In this document: positions 52,326-61,806 of the stretch, piece after piece
Numbering within the stretch: position 1 is the first letter of the stretch
Layout: each line of letters opens with the position of its first letter
From: JBEKYD01 sp052148435
GTDB taxonomy: Bacteria > Acidobacteriota > Terriglobia > Bryobacterales > Bryobacteraceae
NCBI GenBank assembly: GCA_052148435.1
Contig: JBKQIF010000196.1
Location: forward strand, 1 to 64,000
DNA length: 64,000 nucleotides
Direction: 5' to 3'
Translations under genes and position numbers: made by a program
Notes under the pieces: model-generated
Databases searched by the model: none
Seen by the model: the letters and a program-made list of their open reading frames with translations, nothing else
What the model was told of the DNA's origin: nothing

Positions 52326-53201
52326 TTACTTGGAATGGGACCCTAAACGCCCATTCTCCGTCTCGGCCCCGACGAACCCCCAAGTGATCCACACGCGCCC
52401 TTTCAGAATGCGGCGGAAGTACTCCTGGGCTTTGGCGGTGTCGCCCCCGGCGAGGTGCCAGTTGCCGATGCCGTATGCCACCGTATCGAACGGCAGTTCG
52501 GCTTCCTGGTCCGTGTTACCCGCCGGCGGCTCGGGGGGCAGCGCCTCGGATTCGCTCATTTTGCCTTGAAAGAAGCGCACCAGATTTAGATAGAACTTCG
52601 TGTGCGGCTCCTGGTTAGTCATTTCCGCCGGGATCGCGTCCGCGGCTTTCAACGCCTCGTCCTTGCGCCCGGCACGGAACAGGGCCGCACAAAGCCAGTT
52701 GGTGGAGTTGATTCGCTCATCCGTATTGGGTGCCGTTTCCACCGCGTGGCGAAAGGCGTCGGCGGCTGGACTGAACTCGCCCAGGAAAAAGTGAGCCAGC
52801 CCCAGGTGATAGTACGCCGCCATAATCTTGGGATTGAGAGCCACGGCGCGGCTCAGATCGGTGCGCGCTCGCGCAAACTCTCGCAAGGGGAGTTCGCGAT
52901 GGCCGCGCTCGGTGTACAGATCGGCGCTCTGGGGCGAAATCGCCAGAGCGCGAGTCACGGTTTCGACCGCTTCTCTGTCTTGCCAGACGGAAACCTGCGC
53001 CTGCGCCAGTTTGAGCAGCAAGTCGGGGTTCTTAGGGTCGGCCGCGAGGTTCGCCTGCGCCGCCGCGACAACACCCTTCTCGTCGGCCAAAGAATAGAAC
53101 TTCGTCCCGGCTTTAGAGGTGATTTCGAGTTTCGTCTGAGCGGGTGCCGCAGCAGCCAGCGCAAACACCGCCAGGAAATACGGAGAACGCGCGTTGATCA
53201 T
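52326..53201 (-). CDS. Exported tetratricopeptide-repeat protein
   Basis: A 291-residue protein with a signal peptide (YFLAVFALAAAAPAQ, residues 8-22) and TPR-type helix pairs at about 46-78 (AAAQANLAADPKNPDLLLKLAQAQV), 80-112 (AVETVTRALAISPQSADLYTERGH), 114-146 (ARTDLSRAVALNPKIMAAYYHLG) and 148-180 (PAADAFRHAVETAPNTDERINS). A later pair is at 250-270 (GDTAKAQEYFRRIL). TPR proteins are scaffolds for complexes; the partner here is unknown. It is convergent with the zinc-ribbon gene and lies behind the Oar transporter on the same strand. Confidence 0.8.
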   Translation of the reverse strand: MINARSPYFLAVFALAAAAPAQTKLEITSKAGTKFYSLADEKGVVAAAQANLAADPKNPDLLLKLAQAQVSVWQDREAVETVTRALAISPQSADLYTERGHRELPLREFARARTDLSRAVALNPKIMAAYYHLGLAHFFLGEFSPAADAFRHAVETAPNTDERINSTNWLCAALFRAGRKDEALKAADAIPAEMTNQEPHTKFYLNLVRFFQGKMSESEALPPEPPAGNTDQEAELPFDTVAYGIGNWHLAGGDTAKAQEYFRRILKGRVWITWGFVGAETENGRLGSHSK

Positions 53202-53307
53202 AGCTGCGAAGATTATAGCCGACTCGACCGCCGTTTCCGAAATCGTCGCACACCATACCGGTGGTCCCGGCGTCCCGCCCGGGGAGCTGAAAAGCTGACT
53301 GCTCCCT

Positions 53308-56300
53308 TCAGAACTTCAGGTGCAGCGCCAGTTGGATGATCCGCGGGTCGGCGGTGGTGGAAATCTGGCCGAAGCTCTGATCGCTGATGTTCGTGTCAGG
53401 ATTGCCAAATTCCACGTTGTTAAATATGTTGAACGCGTCGGCGCGCAATTCCAGTTCCGTCGCCTCGCGCAGTCGGAAGATTCTCGAAAGCGAAAGGTTG
53501 GCGTTGAACGCTCCGGGCCCGCGCAGCGAGTTGCGGCCGAAAGTGCCATAAGTGAACTGGCCCAGCAGCGTGGCCGGGTCTACCGTGCTCGCTTCCTGAT
53601 TCAGCGCCACGGCGCGCGCATTGGAAAAGCTGTTGGGGTTGAACCAGTAGTTACCGCTCTGTGCTCCCGCGCTATTGGAATTGACCGTCCGGTAGGGTCC
53701 GGCGTTGAGGTACTGGACGGGCGCCACCAGATCGGCGCGAACCACTTGAATGTCGCCGGCACCGGATGGACCGGGATCGGACATGGAAGGCTCGGTGCCC
53801 TGGCTGAACGCCAGCACATCCAGCGGGAATCCCGACCGGTAGGTAACGATGGGATACAACGTCCAGCCCCTGGTCAGCCAGCCGGCATGGGTGGTCAGCT
53901 TCTGGAAGGGCAAGTCCCAGCCACCCGATAACGACAGGAACTGCCGGATATCCGGATCGCCGGAGGCGTAGAACTGGTTGTGGTGATCGTAAGGCACGAA
54001 GTTGTTGCGCTGCCGGTACCCCGACTCGTTATCGAGTTGGTGCGACCACGTGTATGCCAGGGTGAAAAACGTATTGCCAATCCGGGAGTTCGAAAGACGC
54101 TTGGTGAGGTTGGTCTGCAACCCGTTGTAATTGGCAATGCCAAGGTTCTGGAACTGGTTCATGAAATTGTAATCGCCGGCGAACGCGGGGTTCAGATCGA
54201 GGACGCGCGTGCTCGATCCGGGCGTGAAGGGATCGATGTCGGTCAACCCGGTAAGCCCGTGCGCCACATAGCCGATATATCCCGCCTCCAGCGTAAGATT
54301 GTTGGCAAACTGCTGCTGGACGGAAACGTTGTACTGGTAAATGCGCGGCGTCTTCAGATTCGGATCGACGAAGAAAGGATTGCCGCCGCCAATGGGCAGG
54401 AATCCGGCATCGGCGAAGTTCACGTTATGGTTGACCGGCTTCGACGGGAACGGGTTCGGCTGCCCGGCGGCGCCGAACGGATCGCTCATGATGCCGGGGT
54501 CGGAAGTGAATGTGCCACTGTCTGGCGGGCTGAAGGTGAGAAACGCGGACCCGAAGAACGGGCTCTGGCCGTTGAACTGTAGATTGTCCTCGGCCTTCAG
54601 AATATCGTAGAACATCCCGAATCCGCCGCGAACGCTGGTCTTGGCGTTGCCGAAGACGTCCCAGGCAAAACCCACTCGCGGGGCGAAATTCGTCCGATCC
54701 GGCCAGTTCGCGCCGCGCGGAGCGTCTTTGTCGCCGGGGAAGAGCAGCCCCAATGGAGCGCCCGGAAATACCGTCGACTGCTGGCCGGGAACGAAAGTGA
54801 ACGACCGCTTTTGGGTGTCGTACTTGGGCTGATTGTATTCGTACCGCAACCCATAGTTGAGGGTGAACCGGCGGCTCACTTTCCAGGCGTCCTGCGCGTA
54901 TCCGGCGAAGGAATGGGAGCGGATGTTGGTAGGCGCGTTGGGATACTCCTGAAAGTCATCGGGCAGGCCCATCAGGAAATCGGCTAAGTCGTTGCCGGAA
55001 CCAATGCTGGTGCCGGAGCCGTAAAAATCGAACTCACCGTTGAGGTAATAGCCATAAATCATGGCGTCGCGGTAGGACGAAAACAGGAAGCCCGCTTTCA
55101 ACGAGTGACTGCCTCGCGTCCAGGACAGATCGTTGGTGAAGGTGAGGGTGTCATCCACGATGTCCGCCGGGCCAAACGGGTTATAACCCGCGAACATGTC
55201 GCTGCCGACCAGGTTAATAATGGTGGGTCCATCGACTAAGTCGGGTGTAATTCCAATTCCCAGTTTGGACGGGCCGGGCAGCGCCGCGGAGCCGATGGGA
55301 TAGTTTTGCGCCTTATTGTTGCGCTGCGCCGTGAAGCGGGCCACGTTGATGATAGCGGGCGAGAAGCTGTGAATGTAAGCGACGTTGCCGAAATATGCCG
55401 CCACATCGTCGGAAATCGGGAATCCGCTTACCGTGGTGGCGCCCGAGGTCCCCGAGAACGGAACGACTTGCGGGCTATCCTGCGCGGCAAAGGTGCCGCT
55501 GAGAGTATCGTGCATGCCGATGGTGTAGTCTATCTTGCCGATGTATTCGGAGTGGTTGGTGGTAGCCGTGGCCTCGGGAAACACATAACCCTGTGGCGAG
55601 GTAGGGATCAACCCGTTCTTGAAGTAATTCAGAGACACCTGGCTGATGCGGCTGGGATCGAGAATGGCCTGCGAAGCGAGATTGGGGTCGGGCTGAAACC
55701 ACGGATTGGCCTGCAGGAAACTGGAAACCAACGGGTCCGGACCGTTGTTCACCGCCTGCGAGAAATTGCCCTGCGCTTCGAGCGGCGTGAAGGTGGTGAT
55801 TTTACCGGCTTGCGAGTATTCATTCTGCCGCTGGCCTTCATAGGCGAAGAAGAAGAACAGCTTGTTGCGGCCGTCGATGACGTGCGGTATCCAGATCGGC
55901 CCGCCCACGGTCCCGCCGTATTGGTTGCGCTTCAGGATCTGCCGCGCCACACCCTGCTCGTTATTGAAGAAGGTATTGGCATCGAGGTCCTCGTTGCGCA
56001 GGTAGTCGAACGCGGTGCCGTGGACCGAGTTGGTGCCGCTCTTGATCACCATGCTGACTACGCCGCCGCCGTTGCGGCCGTACTCCGCCGCGTAGTTGCT
56101 CTGCAGCACGCGGAATTCGCCCACCGCGTCGGGATTCGGGTTGATGACGATGCCGTTGTCGATCAGGTGGTTGTTCAAGCCGCCATCGAGCAGGTAGGTC
56201 ACCGAATCCGAGCGCCCGCCGCCGATGCTATAGGCGCCCGCCTGCCGGGGCGCATCGCCGTTCATCGGCGTGACGCCCGGTTGTGTCGCCAGCAGGTCGA

Positions 56301-56775
56301 GGGTGTTTCGCCCGTTCAGCGGCAACTCCAGGATCGCGTTGCCGCTGACGGTGGCCCCGATGGTGGAGTTTTCAGTTTCCACCGCGCTGGCCCCGCCTTC
56401 CACCGTGACTACGTCCTTGACCGCGCCCACCTCCAGCGTCAAGTCGATTCGCAGCGTCTGATTGATCTCGAGCGAGTTTTTGGCGGCCACCAAGGTCCGC
56501 GAAAACCCTACCGCTTCGGCGGCAACTTCGTAGCGCCCGATCGGCAATTCCAGCATCTGGTAATAGCCCTGTCTATCCGTCGAGGTCTCCCGTGCCACTC
56601 CCGTACCCGTATTCGTAACCGTCACCTTGGCGCCGCCCACCACGCCGCCAGTGCGATCGGAGACAGTGCCGACGATCTTGCCCGCGGTATCCTGCGCCAG
56701 AATCGGATACCCCGCCAGAGCCAGAATCGAGATCGCGTATCGAAACGCGCGAGAGCCAACCGAATAAAATCGCAT
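53308..56775 (-). CDS. Oar-like TonB-dependent outer-membrane transporter
   Basis: A 1155-residue protein with a signal peptide to about residue 27 (ISILALAGYPILAQ). A carboxypeptidase-regulatory-like domain is at 30-115 (GKIVGTVSDRTGGVVGGAKVTVTNTGTG, GYYQMLELPIGRYEV). The plug is at about 125-235 (ILELPLNGRNTLDLLATQPGV, VTYLLDGGLNNHLIDNG). A long barrel follows and ends IIQLALHLKF, with terminal Phe as BAM signal. It imports large substrates, probably polysaccharides or peptides, driven by TonB. Such Oar-like receptors are greatly expanded in Solibacter. No SusD-type partner is adjacent. Confidence 0.92.
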   Translation of the reverse strand: MRFYSVGSRAFRYAISILALAGYPILAQDTAGKIVGTVSDRTGGVVGGAKVTVTNTGTGVARETSTDRQGYYQMLELPIGRYEVAAEAVGFSRTLVAAKNSLEINQTLRIDLTLEVGAVKDVVTVEGGASAVETENSTIGATVSGNAILELPLNGRNTLDLLATQPGVTPMNGDAPRQAGAYSIGGGRSDSVTYLLDGGLNNHLIDNGIVINPNPDAVGEFRVLQSNYAAEYGRNGGGVVSMVIKSGTNSVHGTAFDYLRNEDLDANTFFNNEQGVARQILKRNQYGGTVGGPIWIPHVIDGRNKLFFFFAYEGQRQNEYSQAGKITTFTPLEAQGNFSQAVNNGPDPLVSSFLQANPWFQPDPNLASQAILDPSRISQVSLNYFKNGLIPTSPQGYVFPEATATTNHSEYIGKIDYTIGMHDTLSGTFAAQDSPQVVPFSGTSGATTVSGFPISDDVAAYFGNVAYIHSFSPAIINVARFTAQRNNKAQNYPIGSAALPGPSKLGIGITPDLVDGPTIINLVGSDMFAGYNPFGPADIVDDTLTFTNDLSWTRGSHSLKAGFLFSSYRDAMIYGYYLNGEFDFYGSGTSIGSGNDLADFLMGLPDDFQEYPNAPTNIRSHSFAGYAQDAWKVSRRFTLNYGLRYEYNQPKYDTQKRSFTFVPGQQSTVFPGAPLGLLFPGDKDAPRGANWPDRTNFAPRVGFAWDVFGNAKTSVRGGFGMFYDILKAEDNLQFNGQSPFFGSAFLTFSPPDSGTFTSDPGIMSDPFGAAGQPNPFPSKPVNHNVNFADAGFLPIGGGNPFFVDPNLKTPRIYQYNVSVQQQFANNLTLEAGYIGYVAHGLTGLTDIDPFTPGSSTRVLDLNPAFAGDYNFMNQFQNLGIANYNGLQTNLTKRLSNSRIGNTFFTLAYTWSHQLDNESGYRQRNNFVPYDHHNQFYASGDPDIRQFLSLSGGWDLPFQKLTTHAGWLTRGWTLYPIVTYRSGFPLDVLAFSQGTEPSMSDPGPSGAGDIQVVRADLVAPVQYLNAGPYRTVNSNSAGAQSGNYWFNPNSFSNARAVALNQEASTVDPATLLGQFTYGTFGRNSLRGPGAFNANLSLSRIFRLREATELELRADAFNIFNNVEFGNPDTNISDQSFGQISTTADPRIIQLALHLKF

Positions 56776-57065
56776 CCGTATACCTCAAAAAAGAAAATAC
56801 TGGCAGGAATCGCCGGGGCGGCAGCGCCGATTAGCTCTTATGCCAAAGAGTATCGCGGCTCCCAAACAAGCCAAGCCGCTACAATCCGGCCGCGCGAGAT
56901 TGCACATCACGCGGCGGTACACTGGCGATGCCGGACGACGTCGTGGTCGGCTGCAGGCAATTCAAACGGAGTGTATCACGATTGCAACAATCCCAAGTTC
57001 GGGGCGTCGCCGAACCGCGCCGGCATGGATGGCCCCTGGAGATCCCGCCATGGTACAAAAATGGA

Positions 57066-57449
57066 ATGATGACCCGGGTGAGAATCGACAGGTGGCTCTG
57101 GGCCGCCCGATTCTTCAAGACGCGCTCGCTCGCCGCGCGGGCGTGCGATCTCGGCAGGATTGACTCGGGCGGGCAACCGGCCAAGCCATCGCGTGAGGTC
57201 CGGGTCGGCGACCTGTTGCAAGTGAAGAACGACGGCGGCGGCTTTCAGGTCGAAGTCCTGGCCCTCAGTGAGATGCGCGGCCCGGCGGCGGTTGCCGGGA
57301 CGCTCTACCGTGAGACGGAGGCAAGCCGTGAGTTGCGCCTGAAACTGGCCGAGGAGCGCAAAGCCGTGCCGCATTTTGAGGCGTGGCGGGAAGGCAAACC
57401 CTCCAAACGCGACCGGCGTGAAATCGACCGGTTTCGGGGTAGGGTGTGA
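57066..57449 (+). CDS. hslR: HslR-like S4-domain RNA-binding protein
   Basis: A 127-residue protein with an S4 domain at residues 5-65 (RVRIDRWLWAARFFKTRSLAARACDLGRI, then SREVRVGDLLQV) and a basic tail (KPSKRDRREIDRFRGRV). This is the layout of Hsp15/HslR, which binds the 50S subunit with stalled nascent chain-tRNA and helps recycle it. ATG 57066 is used, with a second ATG directly after. Its stop overlaps the start of the broken alkB by 4 bases, so the two were co-translated. The 290 bases before it, back to the Oar gene, hold nothing recognisable. Confidence 0.88.
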   Translation: MMTRVRIDRWLWAARFFKTRSLAARACDLGRIDSGGQPAKPSREVRVGDLLQVKNDGGGFQVEVLALSEMRGPAAVAGTLYRETEASRELRLKLAEERKAVPHFEAWREGKPSKRDRREIDRFRGRV

Positions 57450-57830
57450 CCCCTCTTTTCGACGGCGATTCGTTGCCGCCCTCCACCGAGAGGCTGGAAG
57501 AAGGCGCCGTCCTGTTGCGCGGTTTCGCCACTTCCCAAGCCCCCGCGCTGCTCGAAGCCGTCGCGCGCGTCGCTGCAACCGCGCCGTTCCGCCACCTGGC
57601 CACGCCCGGCGGTTACACCATGTCCGTCGCTATGACCAATTGCGGCCGAGTCGGCTGGGTATCGGGCCGCATCGGCTACCGCTACGACCCCGCCGACCCC
57701 GATACCGGCGCGCCCTGGCCCGCCATGCCCGCCGCCTTCCTGGATCTCGCCGTGCTCGCCGCCGCCGAGGCCGGCTTTGCCCCCTACGATCCCCACGCGT
57801 GCCTGATCAATCGCTACCTCCCAGGCCCGG
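57446..57830 (+). pseudogene. alkB: Truncated alkB (DNA dealkylase), catalytic half missing
   Basis: The frame from GTG 57446 matches the first 127 or so residues of AlkB: EGAVLLRGFATSQAP, FRHLATPGGYTMSVAMTNCG (nucleotide-recognition lid), GWVSGRIGYRY, PWPAMPAAFLDLA and DPHACLINRYLPG. Similarity stops abruptly just there, at about 57830. The iron ligands H-x-D and the distal His, and the 2-oxoglutarate Arg residues, are absent, so the product cannot repair DNA. The frame runs on to 57922 in unrelated sequence. The break coincides with the end of the convergent gene at 57837, so a deletion or insertion joined them. Confidence 0.85.
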
Positions 57831-57836
57831 GCGTCG

Positions 57837-58295
57837 TTACGACTTCCGCCGTGGGCTGTTGGCGGTCCTCGGCCGCCGCGCGCCCGGCACCTTGCCGATT
57901 CGAGCGTCCCTGGCGACGATAAGTTCGCAGGCGTGCATCGCCGCTTCTTCGAAATCCGGCGAATCGGACGGAAGCACCTGCCAGCCCGTTACCTCGCTGC
58001 CGAATGCCTGAATCGATCGCATGTATGGGAACTCGCGGCCGAGACTCTCGTGGTGCTCTTTGGTGGTGGCGAGCCACACCCCGTTGTCTGGGCTCTCGCC
58101 GGGCTTGTCGCGCAATATGAGGACAATCTTCTCCCCAACGTACACTGCCAGGCAGCCGAACATGGAGCGGGTCCTGGGTGACAGCGCGGCGATCGCGTCG
58201 AGCACGAACTCATGCGGCACGGCCTTGCGCCGCTTGACGGCCAGGCGAGTGTCGTCCGGCGGGAGAAAGGGCGCCTTCGGACGGGGTATCGCCAT
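57837..58295 (-). CDS. TfoX-like conserved small protein
   Basis: A 152-residue protein. The core AIAALSPRTRSMFGCLAVYVGEKIVLILRDKPGESPDNGVWLATT (about 35-79) and FGSEVTGWQVLPSDSPDFEEAAMHACELI (about 97-125) resemble the TfoX N-terminal-like fold, in which an MFG motif is followed by two strands. The basic C-terminus (GARRPRTANSPRRKS) may be an addition created where alkB was broken. The role is unknown; the resemblance to TfoX is not enough to claim a part in competence. Confidence 0.6.
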   Translation of the reverse strand: MAIPRPKAPFLPPDDTRLAVKRRKAVPHEFVLDAIAALSPRTRSMFGCLAVYVGEKIVLILRDKPGESPDNGVWLATTKEHHESLGREFPYMRSIQAFGSEVTGWQVLPSDSPDFEEAAMHACELIVARDARIGKVPGARRPRTANSPRRKS

Positions 58296-58427
58296 CGGAC
58301 TCAGGATAACCTGGAGCGGGGTATGAGTGGGGCGATCCCCAGGACCGCGCGGGGCGCCCTCCGTCCCGCCAAGTGCCCAACCGCACCGTCATGTCAACTC
58401 CGATGCCGGATCTGCTAATCTTACCCG

Positions 58428-58529
58428 ATGACGCCAAAACGCAAGAGGGTGCTCGAAGCGGTATTCTGGTTCGTTCTGGGCCATCTCAGTTGCGCCGTCA
58501 TGCACCACCTGCACTCCATGGGGAAATAA
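58428..58529 (+). CDS. Possible 33-residue membrane peptide
   Basis: ATG 58428 to TAA encodes MTPKRKRVLEAVFWFVLGHL and 13 more residues ending HHLHSMGK: a basic start followed by one short hydrophobic helix. It lies in the 280-base gap 58296-58575. There is no clear ribosome site, so it may be chance; nothing else in the gap is recognisable. Confidence 0.2.
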   Translation: MTPKRKRVLEAVFWFVLGHLSCAVMHHLHSMGK

Positions 58530-58575
58530 AACACGACGCCGGAAGCTTTCGCGCTATCTTACGCCGGCGCGTGGT

Positions 58576-59085
58576 TCAGTCTTCCGGCTTCGCGTTTGGC
58601 GTTTCGAAAACGCCTGACGCCCGATTCTTCCGCACGGCGTCCCAGGGAAAGCAGCGCCCATTCATGGCTACGTACACGCCGGGCGGAAGCGTCTGCACGA
58701 ACGCCAGCGCCGTTCCCAGGTTGAACAGTCCATCGGAACTGCCGAACGTGTAAGGAACCATGGCGCCCGTCAGAATCACGGTCTTGCCGGCGACATTGGG
58801 GCCGAGCAGGGCCGCGGTCAACTCCATCGAGTCGGTGCCGTGGGTGACGACGATGCGATCTTCACCGGCTTCCTGGCAGCGCCTCAGGATCAAGCCGCGG
58901 CCAGGCTCCGTCATGTCCAGGCTGTCGATCATGAAGAGGGTTTCCACGGTCACGGGCAGCCGGCAACGGCCCAGCCGCAACATGTCGGGCAAATGAGTCT
59001 GCTTGAAGAAGAGCTGTCCGGTGAGCTCGTTGTACTCTTTGTCGAAGGTTCCGCCGGTTACCAGAATCCGAATCGTGTCGGACAT
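58576..59085 (-). CDS. Short asparaginase-domain protein
   Basis: A 169-residue protein equal to the N-terminal domain of type I/II L-asparaginases: ILVTGGTFDKEYNELTG at residues 7-23 (first catalytic Thr in TGGTFD), VVTHGTDSMELTAALL near 79-94 (second Thr and Asp in HGTD) and KTVILTGAMVPYTFGSSDGLFNL (Lys of the second triad). The C-terminal domain is missing, but a family of complete proteins of this size exists in bacteria, so this is not a truncation. It probably hydrolyses asparagine or a related amide; the activity of the short form is uncertain. Confidence 0.85.
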   Translation of the reverse strand: MSDTIRILVTGGTFDKEYNELTGQLFFKQTHLPDMLRLGRCRLPVTVETLFMIDSLDMTEPGRGLILRRCQEAGEDRIVVTHGTDSMELTAALLGPNVAGKTVILTGAMVPYTFGSSDGLFNLGTALAFVQTLPPGVYVAMNGRCFPWDAVRKNRASGVFETPNAKPED

Positions 59086-59098
59086 TGCTTCTCCAGGT

Positions 59099-59173
59099 GG
59101 TTTTCAGCTCTCAGCGCTCGGCCGTCAGCTCCGCCGGAGTAGCTGAGCGCTGAAGGCCGATCGCTCTCCGCCC
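59099..59173. repeat. TCAGCGCT/AGCGCTGA repeat between two minus-strand genes
   Basis: TCAGCGCT at 59111-59118 pairs with AGCGCTGA at 59146-59153, surrounded by CAGCTCTCAGC and GGCCGATCGC sequences related to those at 17605-17680 and 25378-25486. It fills the gap up to the S53 protease stop. Confidence 0.55.
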
Positions 59174-61363
59174 CTACTGGCCGCTGGCCCAATTCATGAC
59201 CAGATTATAGGCGTTGATGCTGCCGAGGCCCGTAGCCATGTTCCAGCCGGAGGCGGCGGCGAAGGCTGGCGAGAAAGCCGAGGTGGATATGGAAAGGGCG
59301 CCGTCGCTGGAGGAAGAAGTACCGCCGAAACCGCCGCGGTGGCCGCGGCCGCCGCCACTGCTGACCGTGACCGCGCCGTAGCAGCTCACGCTGCCGCCGC
59401 AATCCACGGAAATATCTCCTTGCGTGATGTTATGGAAAATGCACGGGCCGGAACCGGGGTCGCCGTTCGAAGACGTGCAAACGGAAGCGGAGTTGGCGGC
59501 CAGGTTGTAGTAGACGTAATTGGGGTTGCCCTGGGCGCTGCCGGCGTTCTGATTGACCAGGGCCTGGACGCCGGCCAGGATCGGAGTGGCGAAAGAAGTG
59601 CCGCCGCCGCCGGCCCAGTTACTGGGATCGCCGGTGCAGGAAGCTCCGCCGTTGCGAACGTCGGTGAAACAAATCACGTAATAGTGCCCCCAGACGCCGG
59701 TGCCGGCGAACAGGGAAACGTCCGGAATATCGCGCACGTTATCGCCGGGATTGCCGGCGGCGCCGGATTGCCAGGAAGGCTTGGACCAACCCTGGCAGGT
59801 GCCACTCACTACGCCCTCGGTGTCGGGATTGCCGGTGGCGCAGCCGCTTGGCCCGCCGCTGCCCGCGGCTACCTGCACCAAACCGTCTCCCTGCGCCATC
59901 CTGCTGGCGCAGAAGCCGCCGGATCCGTACGGGCTGGCATAGCCAAGGTAGCCGGACAGCAAACCGCTGGCGCAGGAATCGTCCCAGGGGATCTCCGGAA
60001 TGTAGGACAGTGCCGAGCCATAATTGGCGTCGTTGGTGGTATTCCAGTAATTGGAAACGGTATTGGTGTAGCTGTCGGAGAAATCGGTGCCGCCTACGGC
60101 GACGTTGTAGGCCGTGGATGCCCAGCCGCTCACGCCGATTCCGTGAGTCGCGCTCGTGGCGCCGGAGTCGCAACTGGCGCCGCCTTCATCTCCCGCGGCC
60201 ACGAAGACCGAGATTCCTTCGGCTGCCGCTTGTTGGTAGACCAGGTTGAAAGCCGCGTTGGCAGTGACCCCGTTCTCCGCCTCGCATTCGCCATAGCTGA
60301 TGCTGACCACGGAGGGCGGGTTGGAGGAGTTGACCAGGTTCTGGAGGGCGATCAGGCCGCCGAAGGTGGTCCGCGTGTCGGCGCAGGCGGCGACTTCAAT
60401 GGCCGCGCCGGGGGCCGCGGCGCTGGCCCATTCGGCGTCGAGAGCGGCTTCCTCGTCATCTCCACCCACGATGCCGGGGTTGGCGCAATTGGAAAACCCG
60501 GAAGTGGGTGCCGGATAGACGGTCGTAAGCGAGCCCGTAGAATACTGCGACAGCCCGAAGGTGTTGCGGAACGTAGTCCAGTCGTCCGAACTGTACAGGT
60601 TGGTATCTTCGATGACCGCGATGGTCTGGCCCTGGCCGGTCACCCCGGCGGCGAACAGCGGATTGAGATTGTAGATCGTGGCCACATCCTCGGGCGTCAG
60701 CGCCTCGTAGGTTTGGCCTCCATAAGTGAAGGTTTCCTGGGGGCGGGCGCGCTTCATGGAATGGGGTGAAAAGTCGTGCAGGGACACGATGCCGCCCACC
60801 GCCGAGGCGAGCGCGGCCGGAATCTTGGGGTCGCTCATATTGGCGACGTGGCGCACGCCGCTCACTTCCAGATAGTGCATCTCAGTCTGAAATGTCTGCC
60901 GGACCTGTCCCGCCGTACCCGAGAAATCGACCAACAACCCGCTGGGATACACCTGATTCACGGTGAAACCGTGGCTGGTAAGCCATGCGGTTACGGTAGT
61001 GATATCCGCCTGAGACGCTCCGAAGCCCGCGCCGAACTGCTCGGCGGTGAGCCACTTGTGGAAGTTGGCGGATTTCGGATTCTGCAGCTCGGCGATCGCC
61101 TGCTCGACGGCTTGCGTCTGCTCGGCCGAGCGCTGCAGTTGAAGCTGGATGTGTTCGAGAGGGAGCGAATCGGCGACGGCGCCGCGGTCATTGGCGGTAG
61201 TGGCTTCGGGCCGGGTATTGCCGGCCAGCGTCACCACCTTGGACTCGTCTATCTTCCGGGTAATCAAAGGCCGGGCGGCCTGCCCGGTAACGGCAACCTG
61301 GGCGTTGGCCAGGCTGGCGGCGCCAAGACAAAGCGCAAACACGAAATTATGGCGTTGGAGCAT
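59174..61363 (-). CDS. Pro-kumamolisin/sedolisin (S53) secreted protease
   Basis: A 729-residue secreted acid protease. The signal peptide is residues 1-21 (FVFALCLGAASLANA). The pro-kumamolisin activation domain at about 35-210 has LQLQRSAEQTQAVEQAIAELQNPKSANFHKWLT and SGLLVDFSGTAGQVRQTFQTEMHYL. The S53 domain at about 225-640 has EEAALDAEWASAAAPGA with the catalytic Glu/Asp near 303-307, VSISYGECE, VFVAAGDEGG, and GGGTSFATP with Ser near 587. It should cut proteins outside the cell at low pH, in keeping with an acidic soil habitat. The end carries a Gly/Ser-rich insertion (GGGRGHRGGFGGTSSSS). Confidence 0.93.
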   Translation of the reverse strand: MLQRHNFVFALCLGAASLANAQVAVTGQAARPLITRKIDESKVVTLAGNTRPEATTANDRGAVADSLPLEHIQLQLQRSAEQTQAVEQAIAELQNPKSANFHKWLTAEQFGAGFGASQADITTVTAWLTSHGFTVNQVYPSGLLVDFSGTAGQVRQTFQTEMHYLEVSGVRHVANMSDPKIPAALASAVGGIVSLHDFSPHSMKRARPQETFTYGGQTYEALTPEDVATIYNLNPLFAAGVTGQGQTIAVIEDTNLYSSDDWTTFRNTFGLSQYSTGSLTTVYPAPTSGFSNCANPGIVGGDDEEAALDAEWASAAAPGAAIEVAACADTRTTFGGLIALQNLVNSSNPPSVVSISYGECEAENGVTANAAFNLVYQQAAAEGISVFVAAGDEGGASCDSGATSATHGIGVSGWASTAYNVAVGGTDFSDSYTNTVSNYWNTTNDANYGSALSYIPEIPWDDSCASGLLSGYLGYASPYGSGGFCASRMAQGDGLVQVAAGSGGPSGCATGNPDTEGVVSGTCQGWSKPSWQSGAAGNPGDNVRDIPDVSLFAGTGVWGHYYVICFTDVRNGGASCTGDPSNWAGGGGTSFATPILAGVQALVNQNAGSAQGNPNYVYYNLAANSASVCTSSNGDPGSGPCIFHNITQGDISVDCGGSVSCYGAVTVSSGGGRGHRGGFGGTSSSSDGALSISTSAFSPAFAAASGWNMATGLGSINAYNLVMNWASGQ

Positions 61364-61557
61364 GATGAGTCGGAATTCTCCCCACTCGGCTAATAGCCGA
61401 AGGACGCAGACATCCCGATAGACGAGGTATCTTTCGCGATTGGGTACAAATTGTCGTACGCCTTAACGCAGCTTTAATCGTCCATGAAGGAGAGCGAACA
61501 GCTTACCTTGAAATTTTAACATGGATAACACGAAGCGGCAGGCTTGGCTGGCGTGGG

Positions 61558-61806
61558 GTGGGCGGCTCTGCTCACATTGCTGCTGAGGGTGTTGGCGTTT
61601 TCGACCCGTTCTTCCGCGGCCGCTGGGCGGTGCAGGACCAGGTGCGCGGCGCGGGTCTGGGCCTGAACCTGTTCAAGAAGATCGTCGAAGCGCACGGCGG
61701 CACCGTGGCCCTGCGCAGCGAACCGCTGAAAGGAACCGAATTCGTGGTGCGACTGCCGGCCGCGCCGACGGAGTTGCAAGATGAGTTTTCGCATACTGTT
61801 GATTGA
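61558..61806 (+). pseudogene. C-terminal remnant of a sensor histidine kinase
   Basis: The frame encodes VFDPFFRGRWAVQDQVRG, then AGLGLNLFKKIVEAHGGTVALRS and KGTEFVVRLPA: the F box, G2 box and last strand of a HATPase domain. The membrane sensor, phosphorylated His (H box) and N box that should lie upstream are gone; similarity starts at about 61597. The end overlaps the response-regulator start by 26 bases, the normal coupling of a kinase-regulator pair. The remnant cannot bind ATP fully or phosphorylate its regulator. Confidence 0.8.

Noticed and set aside
55306..57069. 587-codon open frame antisense to the Oar transporter
   Set aside because: Shadow frame; the opposite strand has a complete signal peptide, plug and barrel end.
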